Positions 35,162-44,337 of a stretch of DNA of 64,000 bases are shown piece by piece. The DNA comes from Aquiflexum sp. TKW24L (lineage in GTDB: Bacteria; Bacteroidota; Bacteroidia; Cytophagales; Cyclobacteriaceae). A program made the translations under genes and the position numbers. The stretch spans positions 1-64,000 of the forward strand of contig NZ_JAMFLG010000026.1 in assembly GCF_023502205.1 (NCBI RefSeq), written 5' to 3'. Numbering within the stretch: position 1 is the first letter of the stretch; each line of letters opens with the position of its first letter. The notes beneath the pieces are model-generated. The model was given only the letters and a program-made list of their open reading frames with translations, was not told the origin of the DNA and did not search any database.

Positions 35162-37960
35162 TTAATTAAATAAGTCAAATTTTACTCCGAAATTGATACG
35201 TGCACTGTAAAATTCTTCTTGTGCAGTTCTTTGCCTGATTCCCTGATAGTATCTCAAAGGCTGATTGGTCAGGTTGTTTGCCTCAGCAAAAACCCTCCAG
35301 TTTTGGGTGATGGCATAAGATGCATTGACATCAAGGAACGTCTGACGGTCATAGAATATATCTTCAAAATTGGACCCGCCTATCTCATCAATGTATCCGC
35401 TCGCATGATTTACTGATACCCTAAGAACCAATTTTTCGGTTTCAAATGACAAGGAAACGTTGAACATATTTCTTGCAGTTCCCGGCAATTTGAGGGCATC
35501 CTCTTCTCTTCCTTCTATCCCTGAAGTTCTTGAATCAGTGAAAGTGTAATTGGCAAAAATCCCAAGACCTTTCCATATTCCCGGCAGAAAGTCAAACTGT
35601 CTTTGGATGGAGGTTTCAAAACCATAGACATCGGCAGTTCCGCCATTTTCAGGCCTGGAGGATTCGATTAGGTCCCCAAACTGTGGATCCGTGATATTCA
35701 ATTGGGTATTTTGGTAAATAAAATTATCTACATCTTTATAAAAACCTCCCGCTGTAAATACTCCGACAGATTCGTAGTAGTTTTCAAACATCAAATCAAA
35801 ATTCATTGATGTAGTTGGCACCAAGTTAGGATTTCCCCTTTGTAGGGATTGGTTATCAGGGCTAAATATGGCAAAAGGAACCAGGTCGAAATAATTTGGT
35901 CTTGCGATGGTGTTGGCCCAGGCAAACCTTAAGATTCTATTATCACTGATATCATATTTAAAGTGGGCTCCCGGCATAAAGTTGGAATAATTTTGGGTAA
36001 CAGACGCTGACTGGGTGAACGTCTCCTCGTCCTCATCCAACTCAAAGCCCCTGTATTCTAAACTTGTGTTTTCGAGCCTCAATCCAAAAATACCTGAAAA
36101 CTTAGAATTGAACTGGTAATCAGTCATCACATAACCTGCTGTGATTATCTCCGAAGCTTGGTAGTTGCCAGTAATATATTCAGCAAAAGCATCCTCAAAA
36201 TCAAACAAAGATTCGTTTTTAAGATCCAATCCTCCTAAAAACTCTTTGTCCACGAACCTTCCCGGTACATACTGAGGTCCGTTGAGAAACACCCTGTCAT
36301 TTTGGAAGCTGTAAGGCAAAGAACCCAAATTATTGCCTCCCGCACCCAAATTTCCAATTGGATCATAAACGTCATAAGAGTCTGTTCTTTCCTTATATTT
36401 TGACCTTACCCTTCCGCCAAATTTAAAAATCCCTTTGTTGGCAGCATAAGGCATTGTAAAATCGACTCTACCATTGAGGTCTTCTTCAAATGTATTGTTG
36501 TTGGATTCATAGATTTCATTGAGACCTAGTCCCAAAGCAGCATCTTGGTTGACTAGGGTGGTCAAAACCTTGAACGGATCCCTGATATCCAAAATCACGT
36601 CTGCATTGCCTCTATGGGTGATGTACCGCTCGTTTGGTCTGTTTTCTGAAGCTTTGGCATACGTTCCGTTCCAAGTCATTTTCAGCTTGTTGAAAATATG
36701 GCTACCGGAAAGCGTGGTGTTGATTACCCTTTGGTCTTCCAGACGGGCATTCTTAACCCTATCATTGTCAATACCACCTTTTGTCTGAATGGCAGTTCTT
36801 CCACGCATCTGAAAAAGATTTGGAGCCAACGTCGTAAAATCTCCTGATTCAAAAGGCCTGTCAGTACGGTCTACTCTAAATCTGTACCTGTTTTCCCAAT
36901 CATCCCTCCAATTGTACATGGCATTAAATACAATGGAGTGATTTTTATTGAAATCATAGTCCAAAGCGAGGGTTGCAGACCTTCTTACCCTTTGGACATT
37001 ATATTTTCTTATATCAAAATTATTTACAACAACAGGATTGTTAGGATCGTCAGTCTCTGCCCATTGTGCTTCATAATTGTCTGATCCGAAGTTATGGTTA
37101 TTGTAGGAACCGGAAAAAATCACTCCCAATTTGTCATTGGCAATCCTATCACCTAAAATCAGTCCACCTGTCCAGATCGGTTTGTTTGTCAACAGATTGA
37201 TACCTGATGCAGCTGTACCTGAAACCCTGAGTCCGTTGGGAGCTTTTCTCGTCACTAGGTTAACTGCACCTCCTATAGCATCAGCATCCATATCAGGAAG
37301 TACACTTTTATTGACCTCGATCGTCTGGATCATATCAGAAGGAATCAAATCCATCTGAACTCTTCTGTTATCACCTTCTGCAGAAGGAACTCTTTCTCCA
37401 TTGATCATGACAGAATTCAACTCAGGAGCCATCCCACGGATGATGATGTTCCTAGCTTCACCTTGGTCATTTTGCATGGTGATGCCTGGAATCCTTTTGA
37501 TGGCATCACCAATATTGGCATCCGGAAATCTTCCGATCTGATCTGCGGCAACAATGTTGGTGATATTGGAATTGGTTTTTTGTTGGTTCAAAGCCCTAGC
37601 CTGACCTTTGAGCCTGTCACCAAAAACAATAACTTCACCACCTTCTAATGTTCCGGGCATCATTTGGAATCTCATATCCAAAGTTTGTCCATCCTGAAGG
37701 GTGATTTCTTTGGTGAGTGAAGTATACCCCAAATAGGATACAATGACTGTATAATTTCCCGCAGAGATTCCCTGAATCACGAAGTCACCAAGCTGATTGG
37801 TCACTGTACCTTTGTTGGTTCCTTCGAGGATGATATTTGCTCCGGGAAGAGAGAGGTTTTGGTTGTCGATTACCTTACCCCTAAATGTGGATTGGGCCAA
37901 TAATTCTCCTGAAAACAGGAGAAATACCAATGCCATTATTAATTGTAAATTTGTTTTCAT
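35162..37960 (-). CDS. TonB-dependent receptor with carboxypeptidase-like domain
   Basis: A 932-aa outer-membrane receptor. Signal peptide 1-22 ends at LLAQ. A CarboxypepD_reg-like domain (about 25-110) is followed by the plug: GDAIKRIPGITMQND, NIIIRGMAPELNSVMINGERVPS and EVNKSVLPDMDADAIGGAVNLVTRKAP. The 22-strand barrel fills the rest and ends in INFGVKFDLFN. There is no SusD partner. It starts 19 bases after the phytase gene, so it probably imports a phosphorylated inositol or phosphate compound released by that enzyme; this is inferred from the pairing. Confidence 0.92.
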   Translation of the reverse strand: MKTNLQLIMALVFLLFSGELLAQSTFRGKVIDNQNLSLPGANIILEGTNKGTVTNQLGDFVIQGISAGNYTVIVSYLGYTSLTKEITLQDGQTLDMRFQMMPGTLEGGEVIVFGDRLKGQARALNQQKTNSNITNIVAADQIGRFPDANIGDAIKRIPGITMQNDQGEARNIIIRGMAPELNSVMINGERVPSAEGDNRRVQMDLIPSDMIQTIEVNKSVLPDMDADAIGGAVNLVTRKAPNGLRVSGTAASGINLLTNKPIWTGGLILGDRIANDKLGVIFSGSYNNHNFGSDNYEAQWAETDDPNNPVVVNNFDIRKYNVQRVRRSATLALDYDFNKNHSIVFNAMYNWRDDWENRYRFRVDRTDRPFESGDFTTLAPNLFQMRGRTAIQTKGGIDNDRVKNARLEDQRVINTTLSGSHIFNKLKMTWNGTYAKASENRPNERYITHRGNADVILDIRDPFKVLTTLVNQDAALGLGLNEIYESNNNTFEEDLNGRVDFTMPYAANKGIFKFGGRVRSKYKERTDSYDVYDPIGNLGAGGNNLGSLPYSFQNDRVFLNGPQYVPGRFVDKEFLGGLDLKNESLFDFEDAFAEYITGNYQASEIITAGYVMTDYQFNSKFSGIFGLRLENTSLEYRGFELDEDEETFTQSASVTQNYSNFMPGAHFKYDISDNRILRFAWANTIARPNYFDLVPFAIFSPDNQSLQRGNPNLVPTTSMNFDLMFENYYESVGVFTAGGFYKDVDNFIYQNTQLNITDPQFGDLIESSRPENGGTADVYGFETSIQRQFDFLPGIWKGLGIFANYTFTDSRTSGIEGREEDALKLPGTARNMFNVSLSFETEKLVLRVSVNHASGYIDEIGGSNFEDIFYDRQTFLDVNASYAITQNWRVFAEANNLTNQPLRYYQGIRQRTAQEEFYSARINFGVKFDLFN

Positions 37961-37979
37961 ATAATCTTAGTTTGTTTTT

Positions 37980-39068
37980 TTATTTTCTAGATTTTAAAAG
38001 ATCACCAGCAAGGTCTTCCCATTTATATAACTGGAATGTTTTGTCGTCCGACATGGCCACAAAGAGTCCTTTTGTGAAAGTACTATTGAGGGGCAGACTA
38101 GTGACCTCGGAGCCATCGCTTGAGACGGTGGATGTTTTGATGATGGTGATCAGGTCGTGTTGGTGAGGATTGGTTGGTGCGCCCTCTCTCGGGAAAACAT
38201 GGAATTGGTTGACCTCCTGATCGGATACAAGAATATATCCGGTGGCATCATCCAATTTATAGATAGAGATTCCCTCATGGTCTTGGGTAAAACCTTCGGT
38301 CGCAAAAAGTGCCAATTCGTCATTTCCTTTTGCCGGGTCAGCATAATATTTCCTGACACCTACTCCTTCATCTGAATAATAGATGAAGCCTAATTCATTG
38401 TCCACTGCAATAGCTTCGATTTCTTTTTTGCCACTGTAGTTTCCAAATTTTCGGACTAGATCCAATGTGATTCCTGTCTCCGAACCTTTGATTTCATATT
38501 GCCATAAATAGGTACCGTCTGTAGGTCCTGTTTTTCTCCCCGCGATGACATAATGTTTTCCATTTGACTTATCATGATAAACCGCCACGCCCATCAGGTC
38601 ACGGTACATTTCTCCTGTCTCTCCTTCATAGATTTCAATTCCACCGACTTGGATTTCTTTCATATCGGGCAAAGAATAAAATCTCAATTTTGAAGTCATC
38701 CTTTCACCTGTAACCGCAAAATCTACCAATCTATCTCCCATTTTGAGTCCATAGGAAACATCCACATTATTTGGACGCTGAAGCCCTCTTACAATAAGGG
38801 AATCAATTTTTTTTCCCGTAAGATCAAAGACAAACAAAGCGCCATCTGCATCTTTGTCAGTTCCTATAATCAGGCTTTTGGAAGGATCGGTCGGGTTGAT
38901 CCATATGGCGGGATCGTCCGTATCATATATAACTGAATCAGTGACAAATACTGGTTTCACTACTTCAGCGATCGATTCAGAGACCTTTTCAGTATTTTCT
39001 GAAGATCTTTGACAGGACGCAACAAATAATGACACAAGCAATGTTAAAACGGTAAATTTTTTCTTCAT
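37980..39068 (-). CDS. Beta-propeller phytase (lipoprotein)
   Basis: A 362-aa secreted 3-phytase-type enzyme that removes phosphate from inositol hexakisphosphate. The lipobox is SLFVASC with Cys19. Family marks are TDDPAIWINPTDPSKSLIIGTDKD (about 50-73), LQRPNNVDVSYG, EIEAIAVDNELGFIYYSDE and DHEGISIYKLDDATGYILVSDQ, which supply the calcium and phosphate ligands of the six-bladed propeller. It is the first gene of a two-gene unit with the TonB receptor. Confidence 0.9.
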   Translation of the reverse strand: MKKKFTVLTLLVSLFVASCQRSSENTEKVSESIAEVVKPVFVTDSVIYDTDDPAIWINPTDPSKSLIIGTDKDADGALFVFDLTGKKIDSLIVRGLQRPNNVDVSYGLKMGDRLVDFAVTGERMTSKLRFYSLPDMKEIQVGGIEIYEGETGEMYRDLMGVAVYHDKSNGKHYVIAGRKTGPTDGTYLWQYEIKGSETGITLDLVRKFGNYSGKKEIEAIAVDNELGFIYYSDEGVGVRKYYADPAKGNDELALFATEGFTQDHEGISIYKLDDATGYILVSDQEVNQFHVFPREGAPTNPHQHDLITIIKTSTVSSDGSEVTSLPLNSTFTKGLFVAMSDDKTFQLYKWEDLAGDLLKSRK

Positions 39069-39579
39069 TTTGCTTTTTTTTCTTGAAGATCAAAATTAGA
39101 TACAGCCCAAATGCTTGCCTATTTTTTTGTGTTATCAAAAAGGTAACAATCGAAGAAGATACGGTTAATAAAAAATTAATGTGGAATTAAAAAAATCAAT
39201 TTAAGTAATTGAAAAATTGACAGTTATACTATATTAATTTAAAATTAAGCAAACCAATAAGCTTTATATTAGATAAAATTAAATTAACATTGGGCGTTTT
39301 AAAAAACATGTTTAGGTATAAAAAATATTTTTTTTTGGTAAATTCCATGTTTGATGTGACCGGTAGTTGAGTTTATCATGACTGCCATCTTTGTATGCTG
39401 ATTTTGAATGTGGGAAAAGAATCTGCGCCTACAACTTATGTTGGTAGGTAAAAGGAAAGAATAGAAAATGTCTTTGCCTTAAGTGGATTCTATCAGCATA
39501 GTAAAAAATTAATGAAGCACTTGGTTTAAAAAACATAGCCAAATAGTGACTAATTGGCTATGTTTTGATAAAAAAATGG
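39069..39579. other. Long intergenic region upstream of the phytase gene
   Basis: About 510 A+T-rich bases. No gene is recognised. CCTACAAC (39428-39435) and GTTGGTAGG (39440-39448) make a hairpin with one bulge. TAATTTTG on the minus strand near 39091-39098 fits a -7 box for the phytase gene, but no -33 element accompanies it. Confidence 0.4.
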
Positions 39580-40284
39580 TTACAACTTATTCGCTTCTTT
39601 CAGGTTTTCTTTTGCCAATTCAAAATCTGCCTGCAGTTCCAATGCTTGGTTCAAAGCGGCGATTGCCTCCGGTTTATTTTTCTGGTACATATATACCATA
39701 CCTTTCAGATTCAAAGCTGCAGCTTTGAGGCTAACTTCCTGATTCGTATTGTCAGCTTTTGGGAATCCTACTTTTTCTTCAGATGATTTGGGCGCTTTGA
39801 CCAACATGTTGATAGAATTTAATGCCTCATCCTGTCTGTTAAGCGAATACTGCATATAGGCGGTTTTATATAGACTGAAGAGGTTATTTGTAAGCAGGTA
39901 ATGTCTTTCAAAATTGGGAAGGGCTTTGTCCAAGGCACCTAATTGCTCCAAAGAGTTGGCAGCAACTTCAAGAGCAACGAGGCTTTTATCATTCCTTTCC
40001 AAAATATCCAACGCTGATACTGCTGCCGAGGTATTTTGACCTGCCTCAAAATACAGCGAAGTCAAGGTCTCCTGATAGGTGATGTTGGTAGGATTTCTTT
40101 CGATCAATTCAAAAAGCTTCATCCGGGCAACCGCCAAGTCGTTGTACCGCAATGCCAATTGGTAAATCTTCCTGTCAAGTTCATTTCTTTTTTGGACCGT
40201 TTCTGTTTCTGCCGGTTTATCCTGAGCAAAACCCAAAGTGGCTGATACCATCATCATAGCCACAATTATCATTACTTTATTCAT
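39580..40284 (-). CDS. Secreted TPR-repeat protein
   Basis: A 234-aa protein with a signal peptide ending near ATLGFAQ and four or more tetratricopeptide-like helical repeats (VARMKLFELIERNPTNITYQETLTSLYFEAGQ, then AVSALDILERNDKSLVALEVAANSLEQLG and MVYMYQKNKPEAIAALNQALELQADFELA). It is likely a periplasmic scaffold. It lies 10 bases downstream of cca. Confidence 0.75.
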   Translation of the reverse strand: MNKVMIIVAMMMVSATLGFAQDKPAETETVQKRNELDRKIYQLALRYNDLAVARMKLFELIERNPTNITYQETLTSLYFEAGQNTSAAVSALDILERNDKSLVALEVAANSLEQLGALDKALPNFERHYLLTNNLFSLYKTAYMQYSLNRQDEALNSINMLVKAPKSSEEKVGFPKADNTNQEVSLKAAALNLKGMVYMYQKNKPEAIAALNQALELQADFELAKENLKEANKL

Positions 40285-40294
40285 CTTTCTATTG

Positions 40295-41710
40295 TTAATT
40301 CGTTTTTATTCCCTTAGAGGCGGCTAATTTATATAATAAGTCCATAGCTTCTACTTTATTGTTTTGAATTTGTCCATCCAAAATCGCCTCCTTGATTTCC
40401 TCTTTAAGTTCGCCCACTACTTTTGAAGGCTTCAGGTCAAACAAAGCCATAATCTCTTCTCCAGAAACGGGTGGCTGAAAGTTGCGGACTTGGTCATTTT
40501 CCTCCACTTCCTTCATCTTTTGCTCTACATGGTCAAAGTTGGCCAAAAACCGCTGAACCTTATTGTTGTTTTTTGAAGTAATGTCTGCACGACAAAGCTT
40601 CATCAAATCCTCAATGTCATTTCCGGCATCAAAAAGCAACCTGCGGACAGCTGATTCTGTAACTTTCTCTGAAACCAATGAAATCGGCCTTAGGTGCAAT
40701 CTCACGAGCTTTTGGACATATTTCATCCGATCATCCATCGGGAGCTTCATCCTGCGGAAAATTCCCGGAACCATCCTTGAACCTTTGTCCTCGTGGCCAT
40801 GAAATGTCCATCCGACTTTTTCATTGAACCGCTTGGTGGCCGGTTTCGCTATATCATGCATGATCGCTGCCCACCTCAGCCAAAGGTCATCTGACACATG
40901 AGATAGGTTATCCAAAACCTGCAGCGTGTGGTAAAAATTGTCTTTATGTGATTTATCGCCTACCGAATCAACGCCCTGCAGCTCCACCATTTCGGGGAAA
41001 ATCTCTTGGAGGAGTTTACTTACAAAAAGTAGTTTGAACCCATAGGATGGCTTTTCAGTAAGGATGATTTTATTGAGTTCGTCTATAATACGCTCTGCTG
41101 ATACAATCTGAATCCTATGTGCATCATGTACGATGGCGAGAAATGTATCGGGTTCGATGTCAAATTTCAGTTGGGTTGCAAAACGGATCGCCCTCATCAT
41201 CCTCAGGGGATCATCAGAAAAGGTGATAATCGGATCGGTGGGAGTTCGGATTGTTTTTCTTTTGATATCTCCCAAGCCATCAAAAGGATCAATCAATTCC
41301 CCAAAATTATGGGAATTGACAGATATCGCCATGGCATTGATGGTAAAGTCCCGACGCTCCTGATCTTCCTGAAGGGTGCCATCCTCTACGATGGGTTTTC
41401 TTGAATCGTGACTGTAGGATTCCCTCCTCGCACCTACAAATTCAACTTCCCAATCTTCCAAACGGATATTTGCTGTACCAAAATTCTTGAAAACTGACAA
41501 CGGAACATGCTGTTCAAAACTGTCGGCCACTGCCTTTGCCAAAACGATACCACTCCCCACACAAACAAAATCAATGTCTTTGCTGGGTCTTTTCAAAATG
41601 AGGTCACGGACATAGCCTCCGACGACATAGGTTTCAAATCCAAGTTCATCGGCAATCTTCCCTACCCTGCTGAAAATTTCTAACTGGTCTAAATCGGATT
41701 TAAAATTCAT
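40295..41710 (-). CDS. cca: CCA-adding tRNA nucleotidyltransferase with HD domain
   Basis: A 471-aa class II nucleotidyltransferase that adds or repairs the CCA end of tRNA. The catalytic GGYVRDLILKRPSKDIDF (31-48) has the two metal Asp at D45 and D47; RRDFTINAMAIS and DDPLRMMRAIRFATQL mark the head and neck. An HD domain (IMHDIAKPATKRF, near 270) follows. A poly(A) polymerase role cannot be excluded. It overlaps the upstream gene by four bases (ATGA). Confidence 0.92.
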   Translation of the reverse strand: MNFKSDLDQLEIFSRVGKIADELGFETYVVGGYVRDLILKRPSKDIDFVCVGSGIVLAKAVADSFEQHVPLSVFKNFGTANIRLEDWEVEFVGARRESYSHDSRKPIVEDGTLQEDQERRDFTINAMAISVNSHNFGELIDPFDGLGDIKRKTIRTPTDPIITFSDDPLRMMRAIRFATQLKFDIEPDTFLAIVHDAHRIQIVSAERIIDELNKIILTEKPSYGFKLLFVSKLLQEIFPEMVELQGVDSVGDKSHKDNFYHTLQVLDNLSHVSDDLWLRWAAIMHDIAKPATKRFNEKVGWTFHGHEDKGSRMVPGIFRRMKLPMDDRMKYVQKLVRLHLRPISLVSEKVTESAVRRLLFDAGNDIEDLMKLCRADITSKNNNKVQRFLANFDHVEQKMKEVEENDQVRNFQPPVSGEEIMALFDLKPSKVVGELKEEIKEAILDGQIQNNKVEAMDLLYKLAASKGIKTN

Positions 41711-42180
41711 GCTCTAATTATTTTGACGTCCCCTTCAGGGCTCAAAAACATTTCTTTGGTACCAGCACTCAAAAGCGGAAAAAATTCCTCAGTCACCATT
41801 TCAGATTCTTTGGATTTGGTAAATTGAAGGATCAAGGGTTGGGAAAATGCAAATAATAGCTTGTTCCAAAATTCTTTCCTGATTACCGAAAACCTGACCT
41901 TGCCATCAATGATTGGCCCATTTTTCAGAATTCTGTTGACCGGAGTATGGTATATCGTCGGCTTGGTGGCATACTCAATGATGTCCAATGACACCTCCGA
42001 AAACTGCTCTGCGACATTTCTGATCTGAAATACATCAAAAAATAAAAAAATGCCCTCCTGATCGTCTTTTGCAGCATCCCAATGCTGAGAGGCAACCAAC
42101 TCCAAAACGGTTCCATGACCGTCCTTGATTCGGATTCTTCCCTTTTCCTTGAGGATATTGACTGCATCTTTGATTTCCAT
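41707..42180 (-). CDS. Diverged YrdC/Sua5-like protein
   Basis: A 157-aa protein whose order of segments follows YrdC/Sua5 threonylcarbamoyl-AMP synthases: EIKDAVNILKEKGRI at the start, a central SLDIIEYATKPTIYHTPVNR that mirrors the usual DLIE..KPLTIIYPG, then EFWNKLLFAFSQPLI and the ending GDVKIIRA. The nucleotide-binding elements of active enzymes (YPTDTxxGL, KxR, TSAN) are absent or changed (QFTKSKES for TSANxSG). It is also shorter than the usual 200 aa. It is probably inactive or repurposed. It overlaps cca by four bases. Confidence 0.5.
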   Translation of the reverse strand: MEIKDAVNILKEKGRIRIKDGHGTVLELVASQHWDAAKDDQEGIFLFFDVFQIRNVAEQFSEVSLDIIEYATKPTIYHTPVNRILKNGPIIDGKVRFSVIRKEFWNKLLFAFSQPLILQFTKSKESEMVTEEFFPLLSAGTKEMFLSPEGDVKIIRA

Positions 42181-42448
42181 TCCGATTCTTTTGTTTCAAA
42201 AATAAGAGAGAATATTGGAAGGAAGGTAATCTTGATCGAAAGATTGTAAATTTCGTAGCCCTTGCGAGGCCGGGATATAAAAAAACAACCAAAATCCTAT
42301 TCGCCTCTTTTATTTATTTTTCCAGAGTTATTAATTTTTGATTTTCCAAAAAACTGAATCAAAGCCAATTATTAGCTAAATTAAGATTTGAAATAACCAA
42401 TTTAATTCTTCACAATCGCTTATCTCAATTTCTACTTTTCAAAGCCCG

Positions 42449-44086
42449 ATGTCAAAATTTGAAACACAAATTGAAAAAATCAGTGAATGGATTGAAAAAA
42501 CCAAGTTTGAGGACATTCCATTGCACGTCATTGAAATTGCAAAATTCCAGACATTGGATATAATCTCAGCCATATGCGCAGGATATAGATCCCCAATGGG
42601 TCAAAAAGTCTATTTAAAACTGAAAAAGCAAAATATTAAAGGTGAGGTAATGATCTTGCCAACAGGTGAATTCTGGACTGTCCAAAATGCAGCTTATTAT
42701 CATGCAGCAATGATCAATGCCCTGGAAATGGACAATTTCTCTTTTCTTGGCCACTTGAGCCAATCCTCCATTGGTGCGGCTTGGTCATTATCATTTAAAA
42801 ATAACCTGAGTGGAAAAGATTTCCTTCTAAGTTCCATTATCGCTCAGGAAGTTTCCGGAAGATTAGGTGCTTACCTCTCCTCCGGTCCGCTTCAGGGCCA
42901 TATGCGGTCATTTATTCATAGAATTGCCGCAGCCGTAGTGGTTACAAAAATTCATGGCTGCCCGGCCCCAATTATTGCCAATGCAATCGCCATTTCATTA
43001 TCCGGCCCGGAATTTTACATGATTCCCAGTTCCTTCTCTGCGGACACCAAAGTCACGAGTACCTCGAGCCCAACCGTGGAAGGAATCAACTCAGGGTATT
43101 TGGCAATGGAGGGTGCCACCGGGCCCTTGGATCTTTTGGAACATCCTGCAGGATTTGTGGCGATGTTCAGCTATTTGAACTACGTACCTGATTTTTGGAA
43201 AAGGATTGGTACAACATGGGTAATGGAAAGTATATCTTTTAAATATTACGCATCATGTGCTTATGCCCAAGGCCCAGTAAATGCGGCGATGACTATCAGA
43301 AATCAATTATCGGAATGGAATACTGAAAAAATCAAAAACATTAAAGTAAAATCGCCCATTCTGAGCTTGGTAATGGAGAATTTTTCAATGCCGCATTACA
43401 ATTCCGGACTCAATCAGGTAAACATAAATTTCAGCACCAAAAAAAGCCTTGCCCTTGCCATATTATTTGGAGAGCCAAACGGTGACTTTTTCAGTGAACA
43501 GGATCAAGATCAAAGATATAGGGAGATCGAGGCGCTGACCCAAAAAATCAGTCTTCACCATGACTGGAAGCTGAGTATTGATATGATAATGGGTTTTGAC
43601 AAATCAATAAATAACCCTGGCTACCCAGGAGTTTTTGGAATGTCAGATTCCCAGAAAGCCTTAAAACGAACACAAAAAGTATATCAGAATAGATCCTTGT
43701 TTGAATGGGGTGATTTGATCCAATTTCTCAGCTTACCAAAGGGCTATTTAAGATATCTCGGTATAAGATATCTGAACAGTTTCTCCGGAAAATATTTTAA
43801 AAAAGATAAGAAATCCCATGAAATGGACCTTTCAAAAATGGAATTCCATATTGGTTCTGAAATTACCATAACATTTAATGATGGAAGCCAAATAAAGAGC
43901 CATTGCGGCATTCCAAAAGGCTTTGCCGGTGATCCCGGTAAAATAGAGGCAGTTTTAGAAAAATATGAAAGAGAGACAGTCCCCATTTTAGGCAAACAAA
44001 AATCAGATTCACTGAGGGAAATCATTATGCATATGGAGAAAATGAATTTGAGGGACTCCATGGTTAAAATAATAGAAATCCGCTAA
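42449..44086 (+). CDS. MmgE/PrpD-family protein
   Basis: A 545-aa protein of the 2-methylcitrate dehydratase/cis-aconitate decarboxylase fold. The helical domain opens with a KFETQIEKISEWIEKTKFEDIP start and shows FQTLDIISAICAGYRSP, HAAMINALEMDNFSFLGHLSQSSIGAAWSL and GHMRSFIHRIAAAVV, all at the family positions. It is about 80 residues longer than typical members. The specific substrate is unknown. It ends 251 bases upstream of the GNAT-ADO-AAR-BtaA operon on the same strand, so a link is possible but not shown. Confidence 0.72.
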   Translation: MSKFETQIEKISEWIEKTKFEDIPLHVIEIAKFQTLDIISAICAGYRSPMGQKVYLKLKKQNIKGEVMILPTGEFWTVQNAAYYHAAMINALEMDNFSFLGHLSQSSIGAAWSLSFKNNLSGKDFLLSSIIAQEVSGRLGAYLSSGPLQGHMRSFIHRIAAAVVVTKIHGCPAPIIANAIAISLSGPEFYMIPSSFSADTKVTSTSSPTVEGINSGYLAMEGATGPLDLLEHPAGFVAMFSYLNYVPDFWKRIGTTWVMESISFKYYASCAYAQGPVNAAMTIRNQLSEWNTEKIKNIKVKSPILSLVMENFSMPHYNSGLNQVNINFSTKKSLALAILFGEPNGDFFSEQDQDQRYREIEALTQKISLHHDWKLSIDMIMGFDKSINNPGYPGVFGMSDSQKALKRTQKVYQNRSLFEWGDLIQFLSLPKGYLRYLGIRYLNSFSGKYFKKDKKSHEMDLSKMEFHIGSEITITFNDGSQIKSHCGIPKGFAGDPGKIEAVLEKYERETVPILGKQKSDSLREIIMHMEKMNLRDSMVKIIEIR

Positions 44087-44337
44087 GTGATTCATTCGGC
44101 CTATTTTTTTCAAAAATTATATAATTCTTTAGTAAATACTGCAAAATAAAATACTTACATAATCGATTTTTATCGAACAAAAGATACTTTTTATTAGCAG
44201 TGATTTCAATTTCATTCTAAATTTAATATAATTATTACAGAGGAACACAAGGCCCTTTCTTAACGGTTGGGTTTGCCTTCCATCATTCCCGCGCGAGTTC
44301 CATTTTACTCCAAGTCAATAGTATACCCAAATCAAAT
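44087..44337. other. A+T-rich region upstream of the lipid operon
   Basis: A 251-base spacer probably holding the operon promoter. An ATCGATTTTTATCGAAC hairpin lies near 44161-44178. I see no clear TAnnTTTG box and no leader ORF. Confidence 0.4.
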
